A stretch of DNA of 64,000 nt from Salinisphaera sp035690525 (GTDB lineage: Bacteria > Pseudomonadota > Gammaproteobacteria > Nevskiales > Salinisphaeraceae). The number at the start of each line of letters is the position of its first letter. Positions within the stretch are counted from its first letter, which is position 1. Below the pieces are notes generated by a model. It worked only from the letters and a program-made list of their open reading frames with translations. It was not told where the DNA came from and did not search any database. The stretch lies in contig NZ_DASSKM010000178.1 of NCBI RefSeq assembly GCF_035690525.1, positions 1-64,000 of the forward strand, written 5' to 3'. The position numbers and the translations under genes are program-made. Shown here piece after piece: positions 50,160-58,548 of this stretch.

Positions 50160-50323
50160 TACCAACCCTCATAAAGATTGATCGATCTTCATGAAGCCAG
50201 AATTCGTCCGCAAATGCACGCGAATAAGACACGCTGATGCGCTTTTCGCGCTTTCATTTGCGTTTATTGGCGTTCATTTGCGGACTGTTTTGACTGGCAG
50301 GTCATTCTTTTGCAAGTAGGTAT
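50159..50323. repeat. Dispersed MITE-like element, copy 2 (inverted relative to copy 1)
   Basis: 165 bp from ATACCAACC (50159-50167) to GTAGGTAT (50316-50323). Read on the minus strand it matches copy 1 in both flanks (CTGCAAAAG..ATGACCT and TTCATGAAGATCGATCAATC). The central palindrome GTCCGC...GCGGAC, however, lies in the opposite orientation to that in copy 1. It begins inside the stop codon of the epimerase gene and is followed by the convergent lipoprotein gene. Confidence 0.8.
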
Positions 50324-50337
50324 GAGTTCCTCGTGGG

Positions 50338-50856
50338 CTAACGCAGCAGCGACGCGAGCTGTTTCTGCTCCAGCTCGGTGGCGAACTGGCCGAGAATCCG
50401 GGTCAGGCATCCCGCGCCCGCCAGCGCGACCGGCACATCGCCGCCGATGTTCTCGATAATGGCGATGCTGTAAAGAAAACCTTGGCCGCCGTCGCGGCAC
50501 GGCCCTACGGTGGTACCCTTCAGAGTCAGGCGGTATTGCGCCCGGCGCGCCATGGCCCGATAGTCGCCATAGTCGCTGTGGCCGTGAATCAGGTCGTCGC
50601 TGTAGCCGACCAAATGCCAGCCGCGCCCGGCCAGCACCCGGCGTAGGCCCCGCGCCAGGGCGGAATCGGCGTTAGGCACGATCATGGATTCGGCCGGCGT
50701 AGGGCGCGCGCCGCGTTGGCCGCTCGGCGGGGATGTCGGCTCGTTGGCGCAGCCGGCCAGAGTAGCCAGCATGGCCGTGGCGGCGGTCAATGCGACGGCG
50801 AAGTAGGGCAGGCGGCGGACAATCGCGATCATGGCCACGGTGTCGACAACGAGCAT
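50338..50856 (-). CDS. Hypothetical lipoprotein
   Basis: A 172-residue exported protein with a lipoprotein signal ending in LAGC. The mature part 'GLRRVLAGRGWHLVGYSDDLIHGHSDYGDYRAMARRAQYRLTLKG' precedes a cysteine pair ('VGPCRDGG', 'GAGCLTRILGQF'), and mature residues are moderately conserved-looking without a known family. The ATG at 50854-50856 has a GGAG ribosome binding site; ATG at 50830-50832 gives a more compact signal peptide. No operon. Confidence 0.7.
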   Translation of the reverse strand: MLVVDTVAMIAIVRRLPYFAVALTAATAMLATLAGCANEPTSPPSGQRGARPTPAESMIVPNADSALARGLRRVLAGRGWHLVGYSDDLIHGHSDYGDYRAMARRAQYRLTLKGTTVGPCRDGGQGFLYSIAIIENIGGDVPVALAGAGCLTRILGQFATELEQKQLASLLR

Positions 50857-50956
50857 GGTCTCCTAGATTACGCCCGCTCGCCCCCGCGCCGACAATACGG
50901 GTTGTGCATTACACGGGCCCCAACGCACGACCGCCAAGCGCGCCCGCCGTGCAGCC

Positions 50957-52375
50957 TCAGCCCGAAGGCTGCGTGAAACGGTCGTTGAGGCGCCGCACCA
51001 GGCTTTCCTGCTGGTCGCGGATACGGGCCACCCGGCGCCGCGCGAACACGTGCCAGCCCTTGGGTTGTAGGCTGAACAGCCCGCGCCACCAGCGCACGTT
51101 GCGCCGGAAGGCGCGTCGCAGGTCGATGTTGAAGGCCTGTTGCGAGGCAGGCTGAATCCGGCGCGCGATCTGATTCGCGGCGAGCGTGCGAGCGGAAAAA
51201 TGAATCGCGCCGACAATCACGACGACCAACGCCACGATCGCCCAGCCGCCCGCGGTATTGCCGAACACGCGCTCGACCACGCCCATGGCCGCGGCGTTGG
51301 CCCAGATGAAGGCCGCGCCGCAGGCGGCGACGATCGGCGCCAGCATCAGGCTGTCGAAGATGAGCGTGCGGCGGCGCCACTGGCGCAGGTAGTGCTTGAG
51401 CAGGCCGACGCCGTTCTCGCCGGCCAGGGTATCGGCGGCGCCCGTCATCAACTCGATCACGCGGTATGCCCGATCGATTTCCACCCCCGTCATGCGGCGA
51501 TGGATCTCGGCGATGTCTTCGTCTTTTTTCGCCTTGAGGCGCGCGGCCAGCGATTCGTCGGCGATCGCCCCGGCCGCGTCCTCGTCGTAGATGCGCAGAA
51601 AACGGCCCGCGGTGAGCCCGGCGGAGGCCAGCGCCCGCTGCCACGCCGCCACCACGTCCTCGGGGTTGTCTTCGCCGGCCGTGGTGTCGATCTGGTTGAG
51701 AATGAAAAGAAATTTGCTCGCGTCGTCGCGATCGACGGTGTTGGTGACCAGATGCCGCAGCGTATCGCGCATCGCGCCCGGCTCCGGATGACGGGCGTCG
51801 AACAACACCAGTACCAGATCCGACAGATCGATGATGCGATCGGTGATCTGCAGGGTCGCCGAGCGTTGGCTGTCGGCATCGAAGCCGGGGGAATCGAGCA
51901 GAATCTTGCCGCGGATCTGTTCCGAATTACAGGTTTTGAGCTGTAGATAGCTGTTGATGCGCCGGCCCTCGCCGATCGCCACGTCTTCGATATCGCCGCT
52001 GATGCGATAGAAGGGGAAGCGCAAATCGGCGTCGAGCGCGGTGCCGGGCAGGGTCAGTGGCTCGGATTCCTCGCTGTAGCAGATCACCGAAAAGCGATCG
52101 TCGACGGCCTGATTGCCGGTGCGTTGCAGCGTGGTGCCGAGATAACCGTTGATAAAGCTCGATTTGCCGGCTGAAAAGGTGCCCAGCAGCGAAATGACCG
52201 GCCACCACGGCACCCGCCGGGTGAAGCTTTCGCCGGATGCCAGCAAGCCCATGCGATGCGCGATACGATCGAGACGGCGAAATTCGGCCAGCGGTTCGAG
52301 CAGCAGCGGATTTTCGCGCTTGAGATGGGCTTCGAGCGAATCGGTACGCGTGGCGTATTTCGAGGATTGGCGCAT
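50957..52375 (-). CDS. Dynamin-family GTPase with membrane segments
   Basis: A 472-residue protein with an N-terminal dynamin-like GTPase domain: P-loop 'LLGTFSAGKSSFINGYLG' (G1, about 64-73), G3 in 'LLDSPGFDADSQ', G4 in 'FILNQIDTT'. A helical part follows and two or more hydrophobic helices (about 345-420, 'SLMLAPIVAACGAAFIWANAAAMGVV', 'AIVALVVVIVGAIHFS'), then a basic amphipathic C-terminus. This is the bacterial dynamin-like (LeoA/CrfC-related) layout, implicated in membrane remodelling or chromosome partition. ATG 52373-52375 has AAGGGG just upstream; a longer start at 52438 has no ribosome site. Confidence 0.8.
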   Translation of the reverse strand: MRQSSKYATRTDSLEAHLKRENPLLLEPLAEFRRLDRIAHRMGLLASGESFTRRVPWWPVISLLGTFSAGKSSFINGYLGTTLQRTGNQAVDDRFSVICYSEESEPLTLPGTALDADLRFPFYRISGDIEDVAIGEGRRINSYLQLKTCNSEQIRGKILLDSPGFDADSQRSATLQITDRIIDLSDLVLVLFDARHPEPGAMRDTLRHLVTNTVDRDDASKFLFILNQIDTTAGEDNPEDVVAAWQRALASAGLTAGRFLRIYDEDAAGAIADESLAARLKAKKDEDIAEIHRRMTGVEIDRAYRVIELMTGAADTLAGENGVGLLKHYLRQWRRRTLIFDSLMLAPIVAACGAAFIWANAAAMGVVERVFGNTAGGWAIVALVVVIVGAIHFSARTLAANQIARRIQPASQQAFNIDLRRAFRRNVRWWRGLFSLQPKGWHVFARRRVARIRDQQESLVRRLNDRFTQPSG

Positions 52376-52537
52376 AGACCCCTTGAGACTGGCTTGCACC
52401 CGCGACCCACGCGGTATGCCGTTCATCATACTATGCATGACGTGTCATATAGCCGCGAACCCCGTATGCTCGGTATTGTCCATTGACGGCTCAGACCGAG
52501 ACGAACGCTTCGGCAGGAATGGAAGGGGGATCGCATC

Positions 52538-54547
52538 GTGACCGACGCATGCCCGGCGGCTATTTCGAAATTGGTCCGTAGCGCGGCCGCTGCCCTGGAC
52601 TGTCGTTGCGCGGTGTTCTACCGCCTCGATTCGGGTGTTTTCGACCCGGTACAAAGCCATGGTAGCGAATCGGTGGGCGCCTATCCGATGCCGGACGCGA
52701 ACTGGTTGACGGCCCATCGCGGCATCGCTGCGGCCGGCGCGACGAAAGAATCGCCGCCTTCTTACGGCTGGCATCAGCAGGACCGTCTGCGTCTGCTGGA
52801 ATCGGTGGTGGTGCACGCCAAGGATGCGGTGCTGATCACCGAGGCCGGGCCGATCGATCGGCCGGGGCCGCGGATCGTTTACTGCAACGCGGCGTTTACG
52901 CGGATCACCGGCTATAGCGAAGCCGAGGTGCTCGGCCGTACGCCGCGTCTGTTGCAGAATGCCAATACGTCGCGCGCCTCGCTCGATCGGCTGCGCCATG
53001 CGCTCGAACACTGGCAGTCGATCGAGATCGAGCTGCTCAACCAGCGCAAGGACGGCAGCGAGTTCTGGGTGGAGCTGAGTATCGTGCCGGTTGCCGACGA
53101 AAGCGGTCGCTACACCCATTGGATTTCAGTGCAGCGCGACGCGAGCGAGCGCAAACGCGCCGAGCAGGCGGCCGATCAGGCACGCCGGGCCGAGGCCGAA
53201 AACGCGGCGCTGCAAGCCAAGCTGCGCGAGCGTCAACGCGTCGAACAATCGCTGGCCTATGCCGCTTTTCACGACGATCTCACCCATCTCAACAACCGCG
53301 CCTACGTCATGGATCGGCTGCGCTCGCTGGTCATGGCGGACGCGAGCGAGGCCGGGCGCGCCAGTCTGCTGTTTCTGGACATGGATCGCTTCAAATCGGT
53401 TAACGACAGCCTCGGGCACCGCGCGGGCGATCTGCTGCTGATGCAGATGGCCCGCCGGCTCGAGACCTGCGTACGCGCCGACGATATCCTGGCGCGGGTC
53501 GGCGGCGACGAATTCGTGGTGCTGATCGAGAACGAGCCGGAGCAACGCACGGCCATTGAGGTCGCCGAGCGCATCATCGAAGCCTTCGACAAGCCGTTTC
53601 GTATCAGCGAACAGGATATCTATTCCTCGACCAGCATCGGCATCGTGCATATCGATGCGCGCTACGATTCCCCCGAGCAGCTCGTGCGCGACGCCGATGT
53701 CGCCATGTATGCCGCCAAGCAGGGCGGCGCGGGCAACTACAGTCTGTTCACCGAATGCATGCGCGAGGCCGCGATCGAGATGCTGTCGCTGCGGAACGAT
53801 CTGCGCCAGGCGCTCGTTGACAAACAGCTCACGCTGGCCTACCAGCCGATCTATGCCCTCGGCCGCGCCGGCTGTGTTGGGGTTGAGGCGCTGGCGCGCT
53901 GGCACCATCCTGATCGAGGCGGGGTGGCGCCGGGTGTGTTCGTGCCGATCGCCGAGGAGATCGATGTCATTCGCGAGCTGGGGCACTGGGTGATGAGCCA
54001 GGCGTGTCGCCAGATGCAGGACTGGGGCTCGGCCGCTGCCGGTCTTAGGCTGTTCGTCAACGTTTCGGCGCGCGAGGTCCGCGACCATCGTTTTCTCGAC
54101 CAAGTCGACGAGGCGTTGCGGACGAGCGGATTGCCGGCCTCGCGCCTGCAGCTCGAGATGACCGAGAACATCTTCATCCAGGATCCGGCGCACGTGGCGC
54201 AGGTGCTTGATGCGCTGCGCGCCCGCGGCATCCGGGTCGTGCTCGACGACTTCGGCACCGGCTATTCGTCATTGAGTTATCTGGATCGCTACGCGGTCGA
54301 TGCGCTGAAAATCGATCGCGAGTTCGTCACGCGCATGGCCGGCGCCCAGCGTACGCGGGCGATCATGGACAGTATTCTGGCGCTGGGCGGCGCGCTCGGC
54401 GTGGATATCGTCGCCGAGGGGATCGAGACCCAAAACGAACTCGATCTGCTGGAGACGCTGGGCTGCCCGTTCGGGCAGGGCTTCCTGCTGGCGCCGCCGA
54501 TGAGCGCCGGCGACTTTGCGGCCCAACTGGCCGTAAGTGCGGGTTGA
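52538..54547 (+). CDS. PAS-GGDEF-EAL cyclic-di-GMP enzyme
   Basis: A 669-residue cytoplasmic protein starting at GTG 52538 after a purine-rich GGAAGGGGG. A short N-terminal region leads to a PAS domain with LOV-like wording (about 90-205: 'VYCNAAFTRITGYSEAEVLGRTPRLLQN'), followed by 'RKDGSEFWVELSIVPV'. GGDEF (about 225-390) retains 'RVGGDEFVVLIE' and EAL (about 400-655) retains 'GVEALARWHHPD', 'NVSAREVRD', 'DDFGTGYSS' and 'KIDREFV', so both synthesis and hydrolysis look possible. The photoactive cysteine of LOV domains is absent (TPRLLQ for NCRFLQ), so light sensing is unlikely. One of two such proteins here. Confidence 0.92.
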   Translation: MTDACPAAISKLVRSAAAALDCRCAVFYRLDSGVFDPVQSHGSESVGAYPMPDANWLTAHRGIAAAGATKESPPSYGWHQQDRLRLLESVVVHAKDAVLITEAGPIDRPGPRIVYCNAAFTRITGYSEAEVLGRTPRLLQNANTSRASLDRLRHALEHWQSIEIELLNQRKDGSEFWVELSIVPVADESGRYTHWISVQRDASERKRAEQAADQARRAEAENAALQAKLRERQRVEQSLAYAAFHDDLTHLNNRAYVMDRLRSLVMADASEAGRASLLFLDMDRFKSVNDSLGHRAGDLLLMQMARRLETCVRADDILARVGGDEFVVLIENEPEQRTAIEVAERIIEAFDKPFRISEQDIYSSTSIGIVHIDARYDSPEQLVRDADVAMYAAKQGGAGNYSLFTECMREAAIEMLSLRNDLRQALVDKQLTLAYQPIYALGRAGCVGVEALARWHHPDRGGVAPGVFVPIAEEIDVIRELGHWVMSQACRQMQDWGSAAAGLRLFVNVSAREVRDHRFLDQVDEALRTSGLPASRLQLEMTENIFIQDPAHVAQVLDALRARGIRVVLDDFGTGYSSLSYLDRYAVDALKIDREFVTRMAGAQRTRAIMDSILALGGALGVDIVAEGIETQNELDLLETLGCPFGQGFLLAPPMSAGDFAAQLAVSAG

Positions 54548-54548
54548 C

Positions 54549-54575
54549 GCCGGCGACGGCCGAGCCGTCGCCGGC
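54549..54575 (+). terminator. Hairpin after the first GGDEF-EAL gene
   Basis: Perfect 12-bp stem (GCCGGCGACGGC at 54549-54560, complement at 54564-54575), 3-base loop, followed by a weak T-rich stretch. It lies between convergent genes, 22 bp before the end of the PilZ gene. Confidence 0.7.
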
Positions 54576-54596
54576 GGTGTTGTCTTTGGCGGCCAA

Positions 54597-56333
54597 TCAG
54601 CGCAGCCGGAGCCGCGCCCGGCGCTTGTCATGCCCGTCAGCCGCGGCCGGCGAATAGAGTTCGGCCGGCTCGTGCGCGACCGCCCGCTCGAGCTGACCGA
54701 GTTGATGCAGGTCGACCCCGCCGATCAGCAGGTTGAGCCGTTGGTGCCGGGCGGCGTTGAGATTGCGCAGCACGCGAACGCGAGCCGGCTGGCCGCGCTC
54801 GTCGACCTCGACCACCTGGGCACGAAAGCCGTTGGCGTAGTGCACGATGGTGCCGATCGGGTAGGGACCCTGGCGCTGGACGTAGCGTCGGACCCAGTAG
54901 TCGTCAAAGCGCTCGCAATCGCGATAGATCCGGCGGCAAGCATCGAACGCGGTGATCGGCGGCTGGCCGTGGTAGCCGCGAACGTGTGCATCCACGGCCT
55001 TGACCACGCGGGCAGCGTCCGCCACGCGCTTGTCGACCCCGTCCACCGGCTGGCCGAGTCCGGCCAGACCGGCCACGAGCGCATGTATGGCGGGCGCGGC
55101 GAGCGCCGGTTCGGCTTGTATGTGTTCGAGCAGCCGGGCGGCGTGGGCGCCGCTAACCGCCTCGGGGTGATGCCGGGCGGCGGCGAGCGTGGAGGCTGCT
55201 TCGTCGGCCAACGATACCAGGCCCAGCTCATGGAGCAGACCGCCGAGCACGATCTCGCGCGGCGCGATCGTCAGATCGGGCTCGGCGTCGATGAGATCGA
55301 GCAGGCGACCGGCCACGGCGAGCGCGTGCTGGATCAGGGGCGGCTGGTCGGTCAGCGTGGCCAGCGCAAACATGAAGGATTGGCGGTCTTCGGCGAGCAA
55401 GGCGCATAGTCGCTCGGCCCCGGCGGCCAGGCGCGCCGCGGGCAACGGCTCACCCACACGTAGCGCCAGCGCCGCGCGCGCGATAGCGTGGGCCACGTCG
55501 AGCAGTGATTTGCGCATCGGCGTGCGAAAAGGCGGTGTACGCGCGATCGTCTGCGCGGGCTCGTGGGCAACGCCGGACCTGAACAAACCCACGGTTTGGC
55601 GGGCGGCGCTGCGCTCGCCGCGGCGCACCGCGATTTCCATTTCGATTTCTTGTAGCCATAACCACAGCGTCCGGCGGCGATCGCCGTCCAGCGGCTGGAA
55701 CGCGAGCCCGGCCCGGGCCAAACCGCCCGGGCCGAGCAGGTGCACGTAGCGTACGTCGGCCGCCACCTCGAACCGATCGCCGTTGGGGAAGACGAGCGCT
55801 ATCTCGATCGGTGCGCCATCTATATTCAGGGTCAGGCCGGCCGCTATCGGCAACTCGATCTGACAGCCGCCGAACGACAGATCGATCACCCGGGCCACGA
55901 GCCGTGGTTCGTCGGCCGGGCCGGGAATTTCGAAGCGCGCCGACATGCCTTTGATGAAAATCAGCCGCAAGCCGGCGCGCTTGTTTTCCAGCCGCAGGCG
56001 CTCGGGAATGGAAAAACGCCGCAGCGCGCCGGTGGGCGTAGCCGGGTCCGGCAGCGACGTGATGCCGTCGAAGGCCAGTGTTTCACCCTCGTCGGTCACG
56101 GTAAGCGCAAGGCCCGGGCCGGGCAGCGTCACGCTGTCCCAGTCGTCGCTCGCGGCCTCCAACACGAGCGTGTTTTCGTCATCGGCGATCTGAAGATCGT
56201 GGGCGGTGATCGTCCAGCCCGCCGCCGGGTCGCTGAGTGTGAGGGTGCGCGGCTGACCCTCGATCAGCCGGAGTGTCCTGATCACGCGCCAGCGATCGTG
56301 GAATTCGAGTGTCTCGGTGAAGATCGGATCCAT
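54597..56333 (-). CDS. PilZ-domain protein with degenerate HD-type region
   Basis: A 578-residue protein. The N-terminal YcgR-like beta domain (about 1-105) and a PilZ domain (about 108-225, 'RRFSIPERLRLENKRAGLRLIF', 'VIDLSFGGCQIELP') fit a c-di-GMP receptor: the RxxxR and DxSxxG motifs are present in recognisable form. The C-terminal half (about 265-500) reads like an HD-GYP-type hydrolase ('IVLGGLLHELGLVSLADEA', 'DACRRIYRDCERFDDYWVR') but lacks clear HD and GYP motifs. It is probably a sensor rather than an enzyme. The gene starts 154 bp from yghU. Confidence 0.7.
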   Translation of the reverse strand: MDPIFTETLEFHDRWRVIRTLRLIEGQPRTLTLSDPAAGWTITAHDLQIADDENTLVLEAASDDWDSVTLPGPGLALTVTDEGETLAFDGITSLPDPATPTGALRRFSIPERLRLENKRAGLRLIFIKGMSARFEIPGPADEPRLVARVIDLSFGGCQIELPIAAGLTLNIDGAPIEIALVFPNGDRFEVAADVRYVHLLGPGGLARAGLAFQPLDGDRRRTLWLWLQEIEMEIAVRRGERSAARQTVGLFRSGVAHEPAQTIARTPPFRTPMRKSLLDVAHAIARAALALRVGEPLPAARLAAGAERLCALLAEDRQSFMFALATLTDQPPLIQHALAVAGRLLDLIDAEPDLTIAPREIVLGGLLHELGLVSLADEAASTLAAARHHPEAVSGAHAARLLEHIQAEPALAAPAIHALVAGLAGLGQPVDGVDKRVADAARVVKAVDAHVRGYHGQPPITAFDACRRIYRDCERFDDYWVRRYVQRQGPYPIGTIVHYANGFRAQVVEVDERGQPARVRVLRNLNAARHQRLNLLIGGVDLHQLGQLERAVAHEPAELYSPAAADGHDKRRARLRLR

Positions 56334-56486
56334 GAAGAGCGCGATCGAAAATCGCCTCGGCAGAATATCCCGATAGCGTTTAACGGCCGGCCCGGCGACA
56401 ACTTGAGGCTTCGGACGATCAGCAATGGTGTAAACGCGAAGCGGTAGTACACTGGCGCCCTCTTTGTATACTGCACCATTTTAATC

Positions 56487-57362
56487 ATGAGCGATTCGAT
56501 CGATTACACGCCGCCCCGGGTCTGGAGTTGGGATAAGGAAAGCGGAGGCCAGTTCGCCAGCATCAACCGCCCCCACGCCGGGTCGCGCTACGAAGCCGAT
56601 CTGCCCGTCGGCAAGCACCGCTACCAGCTCTATTCGCTGGCCACGCCCAATGGCGTGAAGGTGACCACGCTGTTCGAGGAACTGCTCGAAGCCGGCTACG
56701 GGGAAGCCGAATACGATGCCTGGCCGATTCGGATCGGCGATGGCGAGCAGTTTTCCAGCGGCTATGTCGCCGTCAACCCGAACTCGAAGATCCCGGTGCT
56801 GGTCGATTACAGCGTGTCCGCGCCGCGGCGCATCTTCGAATCAGGCTCGATTCTGCTGTACCTGGCCGAGCGTTTCGGCGCTTTTCTGCCGACCGATCCG
56901 GATGTGCGCACCGAAACCCTGAACTGGCTGTTCTGGCAGATGGGCAGCGCGCCTTATCTCGGCGGCGGTTTCGGGCATTTTTACAGCTACGCGCCGGAGA
57001 AGATCGAATACGCCGTCGATCGCTTCACCATGGAGGCCAAGCGCCAGCTCGACGTGCTCGACCGGCGTCTGGCCGATAACGCGTATCTGGCCGGTGACGC
57101 CTACACCATTGCCGATATCGCGACCTGGCCGTGGTACGGCGCGCTCGCGCTCGGCCGGCTCTACGATGCCGGCGAATTCCTACGGGTGGACGAATACGAA
57201 AACGTTCAGCGCTGGGCCAAGGCTATTGATAAACGGCCGGCGGTCGTCCGCGGGCGGATGGTCAACCGGCTGTGGGGCGACGAGTCGGAGCAGCTCCACG
57301 AGCGGCACGGCGCCAGCGATTTCAAGCGCCGTACCCAGGACAAGCTGATGTCGGAGGCGTAG
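56487..57362 (+). CDS. yghU: Glutathione-dependent disulfide-bond oxidoreductase, YghU-like
   Basis: A 291-residue GST-superfamily protein of the Nu class. 'YTPPRVWSWDKESGGQFASINRPHAGSRYEADLPVGKHRYQLYSLATPNGVKVTTLFEELLEAG' at the N-terminus (only parts of it quoted: YTPPRVW, FASINRP, TPNGVKVT) and 'NPNSKIPVLVDYS' are nearly identical in wording to E. coli YghU, which binds two glutathiones and reduces disulfides. 'NWLFWQMGSAPYLGGGFGHFYSYAPEKIEYAVDRF' continues it. Length is typical. Confidence 0.93.
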   Translation: MSDSIDYTPPRVWSWDKESGGQFASINRPHAGSRYEADLPVGKHRYQLYSLATPNGVKVTTLFEELLEAGYGEAEYDAWPIRIGDGEQFSSGYVAVNPNSKIPVLVDYSVSAPRRIFESGSILLYLAERFGAFLPTDPDVRTETLNWLFWQMGSAPYLGGGFGHFYSYAPEKIEYAVDRFTMEAKRQLDVLDRRLADNAYLAGDAYTIADIATWPWYGALALGRLYDAGEFLRVDEYENVQRWAKAIDKRPAVVRGRMVNRLWGDESEQLHERHGASDFKRRTQDKLMSEA

Positions 57363-57387
57363 GTATTAGGCCCTAATTCACGGTGTC

Positions 57388-57406
57388 GCCCGGCCCTAAG
57401 CCGGGC
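57388..57406 (+). terminator. Small hairpin after yghU
   Basis: 7-bp stem GCCCGGC/GCCGGGC around CCTAA, 25 bp past the stop and with no T-run; weak terminator candidate. Confidence 0.45.
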
Positions 57407-57485
57407 CGCACTCTGTAAAATATATGTTTCGTATAGCAGCCAATACGGATCGCACTGACGGCGATCCGGCAACAAGGAGGTCTTC

Positions 57486-58469
57486 GTGAAGATCGGAGTG
57501 CTCGGGCTCGGCCGCATGGGCGGCAACATCGCATGCCGCCTGATGGACGCCGGCCATGAATGCGTGGTCTTCGACACCAGCACCGAGGCGGTGAAACGCA
57601 TCGCCGAAGCCGGCGGCGAGCGCGCGGATTCGCTGGCCGCCATGGTCGAGGCCCTACCCAAGCCGCGCACGCTGTGGCTGATGCTGCCGGCCGGCGAAGT
57701 CACCGAGAACACCGTCGCCGAACTGGCGCGGTTGCTCGAGGCCGGCGATACGCTGATCGACGGTGGCAACGCCAACTTCAAGGACGACGTGCGTCGCGCG
57801 GCCATGCTGGCCGAACACGATATCCGCTATATGGATGTCGGGGTTTCTGGCGGTGTCTGGGGCCGCGAACGCGGCTACTGTCTGATGATCGGCGGCGACA
57901 AGGACAATGCCGAACGCCTGGACCCGATCTTCGCCGCGTTGGCGCCCGGCGCGGGCGATATCGAGCGCACGTCCGGGCGCGGCGAAGCGCTGGACGCGCG
58001 CGCCGAGCAGGGTTATCTGCACTGCGGGCCGGTCGGTTCCGGGCATTTCGTGAAGATGGTTCACAACGGCATCGAGTACGGCATGATGGCCGCCTATGCC
58101 GAGGGTTTCGATATTCTGAAAAATCGGACGGCCGAATTCCTGCCGGACGACGAGCGCTTCGACCTGAATCTGGCCGATATCGCCGAAGTTTGGCGGCGCG
58201 GCAGCGTGATCTCCTCCTGGCTGCTGGATCTGAGTTCGATCGCCCTGGCCGAGGACCAGAATCTGGCCGAATTCACCGGCGAAGTATCGGATTCCGGCGA
58301 AGGCCGCTGGACGATCAACGCCGCGATCGAGCAGGCGGTGCCGGCCAACGTGCTTTCGGCCGCGCTGTTCGCGCGCTTCAGTTCGCGCCACACGCCGAGC
58401 TTCGGCGACAAGCTGCAATCGGCAATGCGCAATCAGTTCGGCGGCCATGTCGAGACGCACAACGACTAG
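57486..58469 (+). CDS. gnd: 6-phosphogluconate dehydrogenase, decarboxylating, NAD-type (GndA/YqeC-like)
   Basis: A 327-residue short-form enzyme that converts 6-phosphogluconate to ribulose-5-phosphate and CO2. The cofactor motif GLGRMG is at 7-12, 'IDGGNANFKDDVRRA' at 91-105 and 'VSGGVWG' at 120-126; catalytic K190, N194 and E197 are in 'GHFVKMVHNGIEYG'. The short length (about 300-330 rather than 470) marks the NAD-preferring GndA group. The start is GTG 57486 with a perfect AAGGAGG eight bases upstream. Confidence 0.94.
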   Translation: MKIGVLGLGRMGGNIACRLMDAGHECVVFDTSTEAVKRIAEAGGERADSLAAMVEALPKPRTLWLMLPAGEVTENTVAELARLLEAGDTLIDGGNANFKDDVRRAAMLAEHDIRYMDVGVSGGVWGRERGYCLMIGGDKDNAERLDPIFAALAPGAGDIERTSGRGEALDARAEQGYLHCGPVGSGHFVKMVHNGIEYGMMAAYAEGFDILKNRTAEFLPDDERFDLNLADIAEVWRRGSVISSWLLDLSSIALAEDQNLAEFTGEVSDSGEGRWTINAAIEQAVPANVLSAALFARFSSRHTPSFGDKLQSAMRNQFGGHVETHND

Positions 58470-58548
58470 GAACTAAATCCGCTCCGGGCTCAAGCCGGCC
58501 GCGCGCCGGCCGATAGAACGGCGTAACCGCGTTCCCGGATGTGTCGGA

